Below the pieces are notes generated by a model, which had not been told where the DNA came from, did no database searches, and worked only from the letters and a program-made list of their open reading frames with translations. Position numbers and translations under genes: made by a program. A stretch of DNA of 64,000 nucleotides from UBA8079 sp965205535 (GTDB taxonomy: Bacteria > Pseudomonadota > Alphaproteobacteria > UBA6615): the NCBI GenBank assembly GCA_965205535.1, contig CBDBHH010000005.1, positions 3,472,001 through 3,536,000 on the forward strand, in the 5' to 3' direction. Positions 25,073-33,125 of this stretch are shown piece by piece. Each line of letters starts with the position of its first letter. Within the stretch, counting starts at the first letter, position 1.

Positions 25073-25729
25073 TCAGTCATAGAAAATTTCTGTACCCGCA
25101 TCCTGCCAAACATCATCACGATTTGATGGTGGTTCTCCAAACTCACTTACATGCCTGTGCCAATCGATAAGATTGTCCATATGACGGCGGGTCAGAACAT
25201 CGCGTCTTTGGTCCCGAAGTTTCAGGAAACCTATTTCGTTCCTGTACTCCTCGGGTGATTTGTCACTGCTTTTGGTTGACAGCACCCGACACGATGACCA
25301 GCCATTCTGTAGTCGCCAGGAGATAGTAGATTCTGGAATTCCAGTGTTTTGCGACCACTCCGCAATGGTGAGGTTCTTTCCATTGAAATCGATGTAGTGA
25401 TTAGAGTTCCGGTTGCGGGCCTGCTGCTTAGAAGTTGCCCAACAAATATTTCCGGGTTCATAGTTTCCGTTGGAGTCTTTGCGGTCTAAAGACATTCCAT
25501 CAGGACGGAGACCTATCTCTGCAGTCACCTCCTCTACGGTGAGAAGCCACTTTAGGCCTCGCCCCCCATAATTTTTGTAGTGGGGGTGATTGATGTTGCA
25601 GCAGCGTTGACGTGCATTGTCACAGGACTTGTAAGTGGGTGTGCCCGAAAGACCGTGGCTTGTCGGTCGGCCGCGTTTCCGAACTACACTTTGTTTCTTG
25701 TTGTCTTGTCTTCTTTTCTTTTTTGTTCC
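25073..25729 (-). pseudogene. 5' part of an HNH-like endonuclease gene, interrupted by element B
   Basis: The frame is open from 25729 down to 25076 and reads, in order, RKRGRPTSHGLSGTPTYKS, QRCCNINHPHYKNYGGRGLK, GLRPDGMSLDRKDSNGNYE, and CWATSKQQARNRNSN. This is the pattern of phage-type HNH-like proteins that are often found in mobile DNA. The stop TGA at 25073-25075 is supplied by the IS end. No ATG, GTG or TTG occurs in frame upstream of GTG 25528, so the natural start is either in another frame or lost. An AAAAAA run at 25719-25724 could be the site of a one-base frameshift. Confidence 0.75.
25076..25078. repeat. Target-site duplication GTC, right copy (element B, copy 2)
   Basis: The right partner of the copy at 23800-23802. 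Joining base 25076 to 23799 restores the HNH-like frame. Confidence 0.75.
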
Positions 25730-25965
25730 TTATATCCAACGGATCATCAAGGGACCCTCTCAAATTGCCGATACCGCCAGCGTGTTTGGTCGTGGCGTCG
25801 AGTGTCGAAGACGTGTTATTATTAGTCATCATTTATATCCATGCGAAGGTCGGTCAGTTCGGGTTGCAGCCCATGATCGGCCTTCGTATTTTCAGTGTCG
25901 GTTAAGCGAATCTTCCGCTGTGTACTCCATGCGGAATTTCGGTTCTGAAATTGATGCAGTTAACC

Positions 25966-26220
25966 CTATTCCTCCACACCAACGCGATGGGTTTCGACCC
26001 AACGATCAAAAGCATCTAGATCGATAAGAACCTTTCGACCAATTTTAATGATCGCGGCGTCAAGACCGTTCCCCGGAATGATCTCCCCGAGGGAGTTAAT
26101 TCGAGGCTCTGCTTGAAATCTCAGATGGTGGAGCGAGCTTAGCGAAAAGCACTGATACTCTGGCATTTCAACCATCTGCTTCATGGTCGCTATACGGTGA
26201 TTACTACTCTCTCTGCCCAT
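25966..26220 (-). CDS. AlpA/MerR-like helix-turn-helix protein, probable excisionase
   Basis: An 84-residue DNA-binding protein from ATG 26220 (GGAGG lies eight bases upstream). The C-terminal half has GNGLDAAIIKIGRKVLIDLDAFDRWVE, the layout of the DNA-binding proteins that control excision in integrated elements (IGRKVLID, then an alpha helix ending in W). The orientation is the same as the integrase and the regulator, so these three could form one control module. The name excisionase is an inference from context. Confidence 0.6.
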   Translation of the reverse strand: MGRESSNHRIATMKQMVEMPEYQCFSLSSLHHLRFQAEPRINSLGEIIPGNGLDAAIIKIGRKVLIDLDAFDRWVETHRVGVEE

Positions 26221-26332
26221 TTCCTGTTCCTCCAATTCGTGGCTAGTCGTCGTCCGTCATGGACGGTTGCCAACGTTTTAGACTTGCAGAAGAAATGGGT
26301 AAATTGGCCGGGATACACCTAGGGTATAAAGG

Positions 26333-27154
26333 CTACCCCTTCGCGGTCGCTTTCTTTTTCTTGCTCGAAGAGGGAATTAAAATCTTCTCATACTCTGAAA
26401 CAAGTACCTTTGCTCGGTTGTGAAGTCTCTTCGCTGCGTCTGCCGCTGGATTTTGCTGGTTCGACTTATTGGGCGAAAGATTAAATTCAACGCCAATTTC
26501 GTTTAATGTTGCCCCCTGCTCCCTTGCGTCCAGTACCCGTAAGTACCTCCGCCAGGCTGTCTTATCACGCCTGATTCTCGTTCTCTTTTTGACGTGCTTG
26601 GCCGCCAACATTAATCGCTTCTTGGCACTGACCAACTGTTGGTCAATTGGACGTGAAAGATCGAACGCGATGATTGAGTATCCATGTTCTACCTCCCGGA
26701 ATGGAAACTCATCCCCCTTCACGGTGAAGGCTTTGAATTCAATGTCGGCGTTTACGGGTTTTGGAAACTCCAATGGATTCCGGAATCGCACGGGGCCATC
26801 CTGTTCATGGTACGGAATACTTGGATCAGGCATTCGGAGTGCAAGCCCCCAGCGACTCGCACAGTAAGATTCAAAGGAAAATTCTTCGAAATCTGCCTCA
26901 AATGCTATGCACCGTCCCCGCCACTCATTTGGGGTTTCTCCGTTTAATAGCGGAGGATCGTAACGTCGCGTTGAATCCAAAGCCTTCCAATTGGCACCAA
27001 ACTCCTTCTCGTATTCATCAGCTTGTTCCAGAAACTCAAACCAGCTTTTTCTGTAACTTTTGTTCCGCCTCAGAAACTCCCATGCCCAGCCTGGATCCTT
27101 AAGATCGGCTGTGTATGCGTAGTCTTTTTCCGTTTTCCAATTAAGAATTGTCAT
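26333..27154 (-). CDS. DUF6499-like regulator-type protein with DUF2285-like C-terminus
   Basis: A 273-residue protein. The start has YTADLKDPGWAWEFLRRNKSYRKSW, the segment found in DUF6499-type (TraI/regulator-like) proteins of alphaproteobacterial mobile elements. The C-terminal 80 residues (RRYLRVLDAREQGATLNEIGVEF, then AAKRLHNRAKVLV) match DUF2285, a probable winged-helix part. The tail is Lys/Ser-rich (PSSSKKKKATAKG). The start overlaps the end of the integrase gene by 14 bases, which implies translational coupling. Confidence 0.7.
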   Translation of the reverse strand: MTILNWKTEKDYAYTADLKDPGWAWEFLRRNKSYRKSWFEFLEQADEYEKEFGANWKALDSTRRYDPPLLNGETPNEWRGRCIAFEADFEEFSFESYCASRWGLALRMPDPSIPYHEQDGPVRFRNPLEFPKPVNADIEFKAFTVKGDEFPFREVEHGYSIIAFDLSRPIDQQLVSAKKRLMLAAKHVKKRTRIRRDKTAWRRYLRVLDAREQGATLNEIGVEFNLSPNKSNQQNPAADAAKRLHNRAKVLVSEYEKILIPSSSKKKKATAKG

Positions 27155-28211
27155 CGGAGAGTATTTTCTCGTTCATGCGCTCGACTACGCCCGCCGTGTG
27201 GAGGTCACTAAGATGCGCATATCGCTTCACCATCTCATAAGTCTTATGACCCAAAACCGAAGCAATCTCTGGTAAGGAAGCTCCGTTCATAGCCAAATAG
27301 CTCGCGGTTGAATGTCTGAGATCGTGAAATTTAAAATCGGTGATCTCCGCGCGATCCAATGAGGTCTGCCATGCCTTACGAATATCGATTGGTCGGTCAG
27401 CATGCGAACTCGGGAACAAATATTCCGAGTTGTTCGGCTTTGATGCCTGGAGAGTAGAGACTAATTTATGAGCCCTTCCAACTAAAGGAACAGCTCGTCT
27501 TTCTTCATTTTTAGTTTCATGCAGAATGATCGACCGCCGTTCCAAATTTATGTCTTCCCATTTTAGATTCAAAATCTCAGCTTTCCGCATGCCGGTCGAA
27601 ATAGCCAGAACGACTATCACCAGTAAGTATTGGCTATTGCTCTGGGCGCATACGTTGAGAAGCCTGGTCCGTTCATCATCTGAAAGGAAGCGAACCCGTC
27701 CCTTTGGTTCCGGCAATTTGGTGATATCGCGCATGGGGGAATCCGGAAGCCATTTGAACTCCCTCACCCCAATTGTCAGCACGTGTGACAGCGCCGCCAT
27801 GTAACGGTTAATGCTTGCTGGGCTAATTTGTTTTCCCGGTTGCACCTGCCTCCTTGCCAATTTGTTGCGATAATCGACAATAACGTCGACGGTGAGGTCA
27901 GAAAGCGTGAACTTGCCAAGTTGACTACGCCACCACAGAAGCTGCTGTTTCTGAGCACGGATTGATTTTGGCTTTCTTGGAAGTACGTCCTCGATATAAC
28001 GATCGATCAATTCTGCAACCGTCCGCCGCTTCGCCTGAGATACATTTCTGTACCGACGTTCTTCAATCGCTGCTTCGACCGATTGCGCCCAATTCTTAGC
28101 GTCGGTTTTTCGTGTAAAGGTCGCAGACTGCAGCGGGAATCCTTTTTTCCTAACTTGGACCCGATAGTGGGATTTTCCACTCTTGTCTTTGCGCTCTTGT
28201 ATGTAAGCCAT
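27141..28211 (-). CDS. Tyrosine recombinase/integrase
   Basis: A 356-residue site-specific recombinase that integrates and excises the island. The N-terminal DNA-binding arm (RKDKSGKSHYRVQVRKKGFP) precedes a SAM-like core-binding domain (residues about 65-160). The catalytic set is complete: R209 in STGMRKAE, K234, H296 and R299 in FHDLRH, H322 in LGHKT and the nucleophile Y331 in VKRYAHL. The ATG at 28211 follows GGAG by nine bases; an ATG at 28226 lacks a good site. It lies 134 bases from a tRNA-Lys 3' end and reads away from it, the usual setting for such an integrase. Confidence 0.92.
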   Translation of the reverse strand: MAYIQERKDKSGKSHYRVQVRKKGFPLQSATFTRKTDAKNWAQSVEAAIEERRYRNVSQAKRRTVAELIDRYIEDVLPRKPKSIRAQKQQLLWWRSQLGKFTLSDLTVDVIVDYRNKLARRQVQPGKQISPASINRYMAALSHVLTIGVREFKWLPDSPMRDITKLPEPKGRVRFLSDDERTRLLNVCAQSNSQYLLVIVVLAISTGMRKAEILNLKWEDINLERRSIILHETKNEERRAVPLVGRAHKLVSTLQASKPNNSEYLFPSSHADRPIDIRKAWQTSLDRAEITDFKFHDLRHSTASYLAMNGASLPEIASVLGHKTYEMVKRYAHLSDLHTAGVVERMNEKILSDDNS

Positions 28212-28345
28212 CGTCAGGCGCTCCATTGCCCCTAATTGACCTAATCGTGCATGAGTATTCCTTGATGTTCAATGTTTAGTGCACCATTACTGCACCATAC
28301 AACGAACAAAGGCCCGGACATTTCTGCCTAAGCCTTTGATTTAAT

Positions 28346-28421
<76 letters not shown>

Positions 28422-28498
28422 ACCGTGCGCCTGAAGCGGCGGCGGATATAACACCCGTGATCACGGTTGTCGATACGCGAACCCCACCCGGGCCGCGG

Positions 28499-30190
28499 CT
28501 ACGCCCCCGCCGAGCCCCGTTCCGCCACTTCCCCTTCGGCGTTGCTGACCACCCAGCCCCCGCGGTGACGACGCCAAAGCAGGTAGAGCCCACCAAGGAC
28601 CATCCCTACGGCCAGAACCGGGCGGATATAGCCATTCATCATAAAGACCGGCAATGCCAGGCAGATCATCACCACCGGGATAAACGCGAGCGTCCATTTC
28701 CGGCTGTTGCGGCGGCGTTGATAGGCCGGGAAGGCAATCGAGAATGTGCCCAGGATCAGGAAGAACAACGACCAGGGCCGGGTGATGAACGGCTCCAGAT
28801 CGGTGGTGATGGCGAATGCCTGGGAAAGGTTCTGTTCTGCGATCCGGCCAAGCACCACACCCAGGATAATCGGGACGATCGGGAAATCGAGTGTCCGCAT
28901 CACATAGCCGAGCAGCCCGAATGCAAGCAGGGTCCAGAGGTCGAAGCCGACATTGTTCAGCGCAAACACGCCCACGGCGCAATAAAACAGGATCACCGAG
29001 GCCAGCGCATACATGCGCACGCGGGTAATCATGACAAAGCCGCGCAAGGTAATGGACTGAAGCGCCAGCATCAGGAAATTGGCCACAAAGAAGGCCAGAA
29101 AGATCGAATAGGCGATCTTGGGTTCGTCGGAGATGAATGACGGGCTTGGTATCACATCGTGGATCAACAGCGCGCCAAGCATCACGACCGTTACGATGTC
29201 GCCCGGAATACCGAGCGCCATCATGACAATCAGTGCGCCGCCCGCCGTCGCATTGTTGGCTGATTCCGGTGCGACAATCCCGTCAATGCTGCCGGTCCCG
29301 AACTCTTCGGGCGTTTTGGACGCCTTCTTTGCCTGATCATAAGCAAGAATGTTTGAAATCGTGCTCCCGGCCGCCGGCAACACACCGACAAACACCCCGA
29401 TCAAGGACGAGCGCACCACGTTGACCCACCGCTTCAAGACAGCTGCAACCGCTTTGCGATGCTCGATACGCACGGAATGACCCTCGCCCGTCCCGAGATG
29501 CCGCTTCGCGGCCTCGCGATCACGCACATCGTGCAACAGCCGATTAAACGCAAACAAACCGATCAGCACGGGCAGAAACGCAAACCCTTGCGTCAGTGAG
29601 TCGATTCCGAAATTGAAGCGCGGGAAACCGAAAATGACATCGGTCCCCATGGTCGCGATCAACAACCCGAGCAATCCGGAGATCAGCCCCTTGAGCATCT
29701 GATCACCAGCGAGGCTGGCGGTTACCGTCAGCGCGAACAGGACCAGCGAAAAGAAATCCCAGGGCTGAAATTCAAGGCCGATCAAGGCCAGTTGAGGTGC
29801 AACCAGGATCAGGATGATCGCGCTTACCACGCCGCCGAAAAATGACGACCAGACCCCGATGCCAAGCGCCAGCCCCGGACGTCCGCCACGGGCCATCGGG
29901 AATCCATCAAACGTGGTCGCAACGGAAGACGGTGTGCCGGGAATGCCGGTGAGAATGCCCGACATGAGACCACCGGACAGCCCGCCGACATAAACGCCGA
30001 TCATCGTCGCCAGGCCTGGCACCGCCTCAAGCGCGAAGGTAAAAGGCAACACCAGCACCACGGCCATGGCGATGGTGAATCCGGGAATGGCGCCCGCGAG
30101 GAGACCCGATATGACGCCGAGCGCCATCAGCGCCATGGTGTTGATCGTGAACAGCGCGTCAGCGGCGATCAGAATGTTTTCGAAAATCAT
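28499..30190 (-). CDS. tctA: Tripartite tricarboxylate transporter, large membrane subunit TctA
   Basis: A 563-residue protein with about twelve membrane segments. The signature is at the start: GLLAGAIPGFTIAMAVVLVLPFTF, then GGLSGGLMSGILTGIPGTPSSVATTFDG. The second conserved block (about residue 300) is GVLPAAGSTISNILAYDQAKK, followed by ESANNATAGGALIVMMALGIPGD. It is the last gene of tctC-tctB-tctA. It takes up a carboxylate brought by TctC, by an unknown ion symport. Confidence 0.92.
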   Translation of the reverse strand: MIFENILIAADALFTINTMALMALGVISGLLAGAIPGFTIAMAVVLVLPFTFALEAVPGLATMIGVYVGGLSGGLMSGILTGIPGTPSSVATTFDGFPMARGGRPGLALGIGVWSSFFGGVVSAIILILVAPQLALIGLEFQPWDFFSLVLFALTVTASLAGDQMLKGLISGLLGLLIATMGTDVIFGFPRFNFGIDSLTQGFAFLPVLIGLFAFNRLLHDVRDREAAKRHLGTGEGHSVRIEHRKAVAAVLKRWVNVVRSSLIGVFVGVLPAAGSTISNILAYDQAKKASKTPEEFGTGSIDGIVAPESANNATAGGALIVMMALGIPGDIVTVVMLGALLIHDVIPSPSFISDEPKIAYSIFLAFFVANFLMLALQSITLRGFVMITRVRMYALASVILFYCAVGVFALNNVGFDLWTLLAFGLLGYVMRTLDFPIVPIILGVVLGRIAEQNLSQAFAITTDLEPFITRPWSLFFLILGTFSIAFPAYQRRRNSRKWTLAFIPVVMICLALPVFMMNGYIRPVLAVGMVLGGLYLLWRRHRGGWVVSNAEGEVAERGSAGA

Positions 30191-30203
30191 GTTTCCCGGC
30201 CGA

Positions 30204-30695
30204 TCACTGGAAGCTCACCAGTTCGCCTTGCGGCAGGATCACGCCAAGGCCGAAGGTAAAGATCGACCACATCAGGCCCACCGCCACCAGCGCGATCACC
30301 GCGTGCAGGCCAAGCAATCGTGGCGACCATCCACCAAGCACCGACAACATCAAGAATACGAAAATCAATCCGCCGAGAAGCATACCCAGCCAGGGCATGG
30401 TCCACAGAAAGGCAAAGAACAGGACGAAACAAAGGATGGGATTCCGGTAGTAGACGAACCAGCCTGGCAATCCCCCGCGTGCCTCACCTGCTTCCGGTGG
30501 CGCGGTCAACGAGCGTATGAGGTAGATAAAAGACAACAGCGTCAGCGGCACCAGAATGGCCCGCGGCCACAGCGCCGACGACATCTGCCCGAAGCTCGCT
30601 TCGACAATGTCAAAGCTGGAGGCGATGAAAATCCCGCACAGCAGTAACAGCACGATAGCGACGATAGCGTCGCGATTAATCCGCATGGCGCCCAT
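30204..30695 (-). CDS. tctB: Tripartite tricarboxylate transporter, small membrane subunit TctB
   Basis: A 163-residue protein with four hydrophobic segments (DAIVAIVLLLLCGIFIASS, AILVPLTLLSFIYLI, a FVLFFAFLWTMPWLGMLLGGLIFVFLML pair and the C-terminal one). This is the usual size and topology for TctB. It lies between tctC and tctA, and the start at 30695 has no clear ribosome-binding site; an ATG at 30686 is an alternative. Confidence 0.85.
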   Translation of the reverse strand: MGAMRINRDAIVAIVLLLLCGIFIASSFDIVEASFGQMSSALWPRAILVPLTLLSFIYLIRSLTAPPEAGEARGGLPGWFVYYRNPILCFVLFFAFLWTMPWLGMLLGGLIFVFLMLSVLGGWSPRLLGLHAVIALVAVGLMWSIFTFGLGVILPQGELVSFQ

Positions 30696-30716
30696 GATGG
30701 CAGTGCAAAAAAGTGC

Positions 30717-30749
30717 ACGCGCAGCCCGGGCTCAGCCCGGACTGCGCGT
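30717..30749 (-). terminator. Intercistronic hairpin between tctC and tctB
   Basis: A 14-base arm (ACGCGCAGCCCGGG) pairs with CCCGGACTGCGCGT with one mismatch and a five-base loop. On the minus strand it is followed by GCACTTTTTTG. It lies after tctC and before tctB. A partial terminator or mRNA-stabilising hairpin in this place would give more binding protein than membrane parts. Confidence 0.65.
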
Positions 30750-30766
30750 CACACGATTATTGCAGC

Positions 30767-31756
30767 CTACTTCTGGAAGCGGCCAACACCGACCTGCTTG
30801 GCGGCTTCCAGGAAGCCATCAGAAGTCGATTGCCACCATGCGCGGTAGTCGTCCGGGCCCAGATAAACAACGGACGTTCCTTTCGCGGCCTGCTGGTCGC
30901 GGAACTCCTTGTTCTCCGTCGCCGCCTTGAACACGGCCGCCCACTGATCGACGATTTCCTGCGGCGTGCCCTTCGGCAGCATGATTCCGCGAGTCAGCGA
31001 ATAGTTCATGTCGACGCCCAGCTCCTTGAGGGTCGGGACATCCGGGATCAGCGCACTGCGCTCATCCGCAGCAATGGCGAACGCCTTCAGCTTGCCGTCG
31101 CCACGCTGGGTGCGCGCCGCCGCCATGTTGATGCCGCCGAGATCAATCGAACCATTCAGCAGGCCCGTGATACGGCCGGCGGTTCCACCCTGGAACGGCA
31201 CGTATTTGAAACTCGTACCGGTATTGTGTCCCAACAGGATCCAGAGGAAATGACTGGTCGCACCCATGGACACACCGGTCGGAATCTGTCCCGGGCGCGC
31301 TTTGGCGTCGGCGAGCAGATCACCAAGGTTGTTGTAATCCACATGGCCACCGGCACCGATAATCTCAGGCGTATCGGTCAACAGTGCGACCGGCTCGAAA
31401 CCGTCCCAGTTGAAATCAGTCACACCGTTAATGAAGTTCACCACCATGTGCTGATGGATCGCGAACAGGGTGCAGCCATCGGGCTTTGCAGCGAATGCTT
31501 CTTTCGCACCCTTTGCGCCACCCTGTCCGGGAATGGTCACAACCTTGACCTTCGTGGCTGGGTCTGTGGCGTTGATGGTTTTCTCAAAAATACCAAAGAT
31601 CACGCCCGTGCCGCCGCCTGCACCCCAGGGCACAATAATACGTGCGGTGTTGCACGGCAGGTCTACCGCTGCATGAGCAGGCGGGGCCGTATGGACCGAG
31701 AGCCCGGTCGCCAGTGCGGCAGCCCCAAGCAGAGTTGCCAGAAATCCCTTACGCAT
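30767..31756 (-). CDS. tctC: Tripartite tricarboxylate transporter substrate-binding protein TctC (Bug family)
   Basis: A 329-residue periplasmic binding protein with a signal peptide (residues 1-29, ending APPAHA). The body has RIIVPWGAGGGTGVIFGIFEKTIN, the early Bug ligand loop, then GQGGAKGAKEAFAAKPDGCTLF. The ATG at 31756 follows GGGAGGATGAAAA. It is the first gene of the tct cluster. The ligand is unknown; Bug proteins bind many carboxylates. Confidence 0.9.
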   Translation of the reverse strand: MRKGFLATLLGAAALATGLSVHTAPPAHAAVDLPCNTARIIVPWGAGGGTGVIFGIFEKTINATDPATKVKVVTIPGQGGAKGAKEAFAAKPDGCTLFAIHQHMVVNFINGVTDFNWDGFEPVALLTDTPEIIGAGGHVDYNNLGDLLADAKARPGQIPTGVSMGATSHFLWILLGHNTGTSFKYVPFQGGTAGRITGLLNGSIDLGGINMAAARTQRGDGKLKAFAIAADERSALIPDVPTLKELGVDMNYSLTRGIMLPKGTPQEIVDQWAAVFKAATENKEFRDQQAAKGTSVVYLGPDDYRAWWQSTSDGFLEAAKQVGVGRFQK

Positions 31757-31842
31757 TTTTCATCCTCCCAATTCAAATTGCGTCCGAACGGGTGATCGCA
31801 GGATCGTTCCACGTTCAGAACCAAGTCCATTGTCGGGTGTCA

Positions 31843-31868
31843 AACCGGCACGCACGCAGGTGCCGGTT
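31843..31868 (-). terminator. Hairpin after rodA
   Basis: AACCGGCAC (31843-31851) and GTGCCGGTT (31860-31868) form a perfect 9-base stem with an eight-base loop. It lies between the rodA stop and the tctC start. The T-run on the minus strand is short (GGTTTG), so it may be a weak terminator or need Rho. Confidence 0.45.
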
Positions 31869-31977
31869 CCCCCAACATTATGCTGATAGTAGGTGGCTTG
31901 CCCCGGAACGAGAAATGCAACAATGGAATGAGTTTACATCTCGTTCGGTACAAGTGACCGACACGAAACAGGCCCCG

Positions 31978-33123
31978 TCAGGCCGCGCCACCGCGTTTGT
32001 TGATATAGGTGTCGCGGTGCAGCCAGCAGCTCATGATCAGGCCGAAGCCGAGAAGCACCGTCAGCATCGCTGTGCCGCCGTAGGAAATCAGCGGCAGGGG
32101 TACACCGACGACAGGCAGAATGCCCATCACCATCGCGATATTGATGAAGACATAGAGGAAGAAGTTAACCGTCAGCCCCATCGCCAGGAGCCGGGCGAAA
32201 TGGCTGCGGGCGCGGAACGCGATATAGATGCCGTAGGCGATCAGCAACCCGTAGAGCGCAATCAGCCCCGTCCCGCCGATGAGGCCGAACTCCTCGGCCA
32301 GCATCGTGAAGATGAAATCGGTTTGCTTTTCCGGCAAAAAATTCAGATGGCTCTGGGTGCCGGCCAGGAAACCCTTGCCGAACAGCCCGCCGGAGCCGAG
32401 TGCGATCTTCGATTGAAGGATATGATAGCCCGCGCCGAGCGGGTCGGTCTCGGGGTTGAGAAAGGTGAAGATCCGCTGCTTCTGATAGCTGTGCAGAAAC
32501 TGCCAGCCAATCGGCACCGCCGCCGCCGCCGCTGCTGCGACCGTGGCGAACTGCCAGAGGCGTGCACCGCCGAGCCAGAACATCGCAGCCCCCACCATCG
32601 CCACAACACCGGCCGTTCCCAGGTCGGGCTGGCGCAGCACCAGGGCCATGGGGGCCGCGACCAGGAGCAGTGGAATTGCGAGGTTCGTCAGCCGGCCCGC
32701 GTCTTCCGATTCCAGACCGTGGAAATAACGTGCCAGCGCCAGCACCACTGCAACCTTCATGAGTTCGGACGGCTGCAACTGGAAGAACCCCAGATCGAGC
32801 CAGCGCTGCGCACCCATGCCGACCGACCCCATGAATTCGACCGCCGCCAGCAACGCAAGACACACCCCATAGATGGGAAACGCGGCGCGCAGCCAGATGC
32901 GGATATCGGTCATCGCGACGGCAAGCATCAACAGGATGCCCACAGAAAATCGCATGAGCTGGCGCGACGCCCATGGATCGAAGTCACCATTCGCAGCCGA
33001 AAACAGCATCGCGAAGCCAATCGATGCCGTGAGCACGATCAACAGGACGAACTCCCAGTTCAGATGCAGGAGCTTCTGGCGAAACGTAAGCTTGGCCGAA
33101 GAGGTACCGCTGAGACGTGCCAT
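31978..33123 (-). CDS. rodA: Peptidoglycan glycosyltransferase RodA
   Basis: An integral membrane SEDS-family polymerase that extends lateral-wall glycan chains with PBP2. The 381 residues have about ten membrane segments. The SEDS residues are seen in RWLDLGFFQLQPSELMKVAVVLALARYF, and later KIALGSGGLFGKGFLAGTQSHLNFLPEKQTDFIF. It starts two bases after the mrdA stop, so it is translated with the mre operon. Confidence 0.94.
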   Translation of the reverse strand: MARLSGTSSAKLTFRQKLLHLNWEFVLLIVLTASIGFAMLFSAANGDFDPWASRQLMRFSVGILLMLAVAMTDIRIWLRAAFPIYGVCLALLAAVEFMGSVGMGAQRWLDLGFFQLQPSELMKVAVVLALARYFHGLESEDAGRLTNLAIPLLLVAAPMALVLRQPDLGTAGVVAMVGAAMFWLGGARLWQFATVAAAAAAAVPIGWQFLHSYQKQRIFTFLNPETDPLGAGYHILQSKIALGSGGLFGKGFLAGTQSHLNFLPEKQTDFIFTMLAEEFGLIGGTGLIALYGLLIAYGIYIAFRARSHFARLLAMGLTVNFFLYVFINIAMVMGILPVVGVPLPLISYGGTAMLTVLLGFGLIMSCWLHRDTYINKRGGAA

Positions 33124-33125
33124 GG

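Larger units (their letters stand above)
23803..25075 (+). mobile_element. Intact IS3-family insertion sequence B (copy 2)
   Basis: 1273 bases with terminal inverted repeats TGAGCTACTCCCCG at both ends (left 23803-23816; the right end reads CGGGGAGTAGCTCA to 25075), further matched inward by AT.GGACA. It is flanked by the duplication GTC. It contains two overlapping intact transposase frames and has inserted into an HNH-like gene on the opposite strand. Confidence 0.9.

Noticed and set aside
25612..25905. 97-codon plus-strand frame with hydrophobic stretches
   Set aside because: It overlaps the HNH-like gene on the other strand and has no ribosome-binding site or family signal.
28279..28298. 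Direct repeat TGCACCAT in the space after the integrase gene
   Set aside because: Two short copies only three bases apart; too short to be an att core, although it lies in the expected area.
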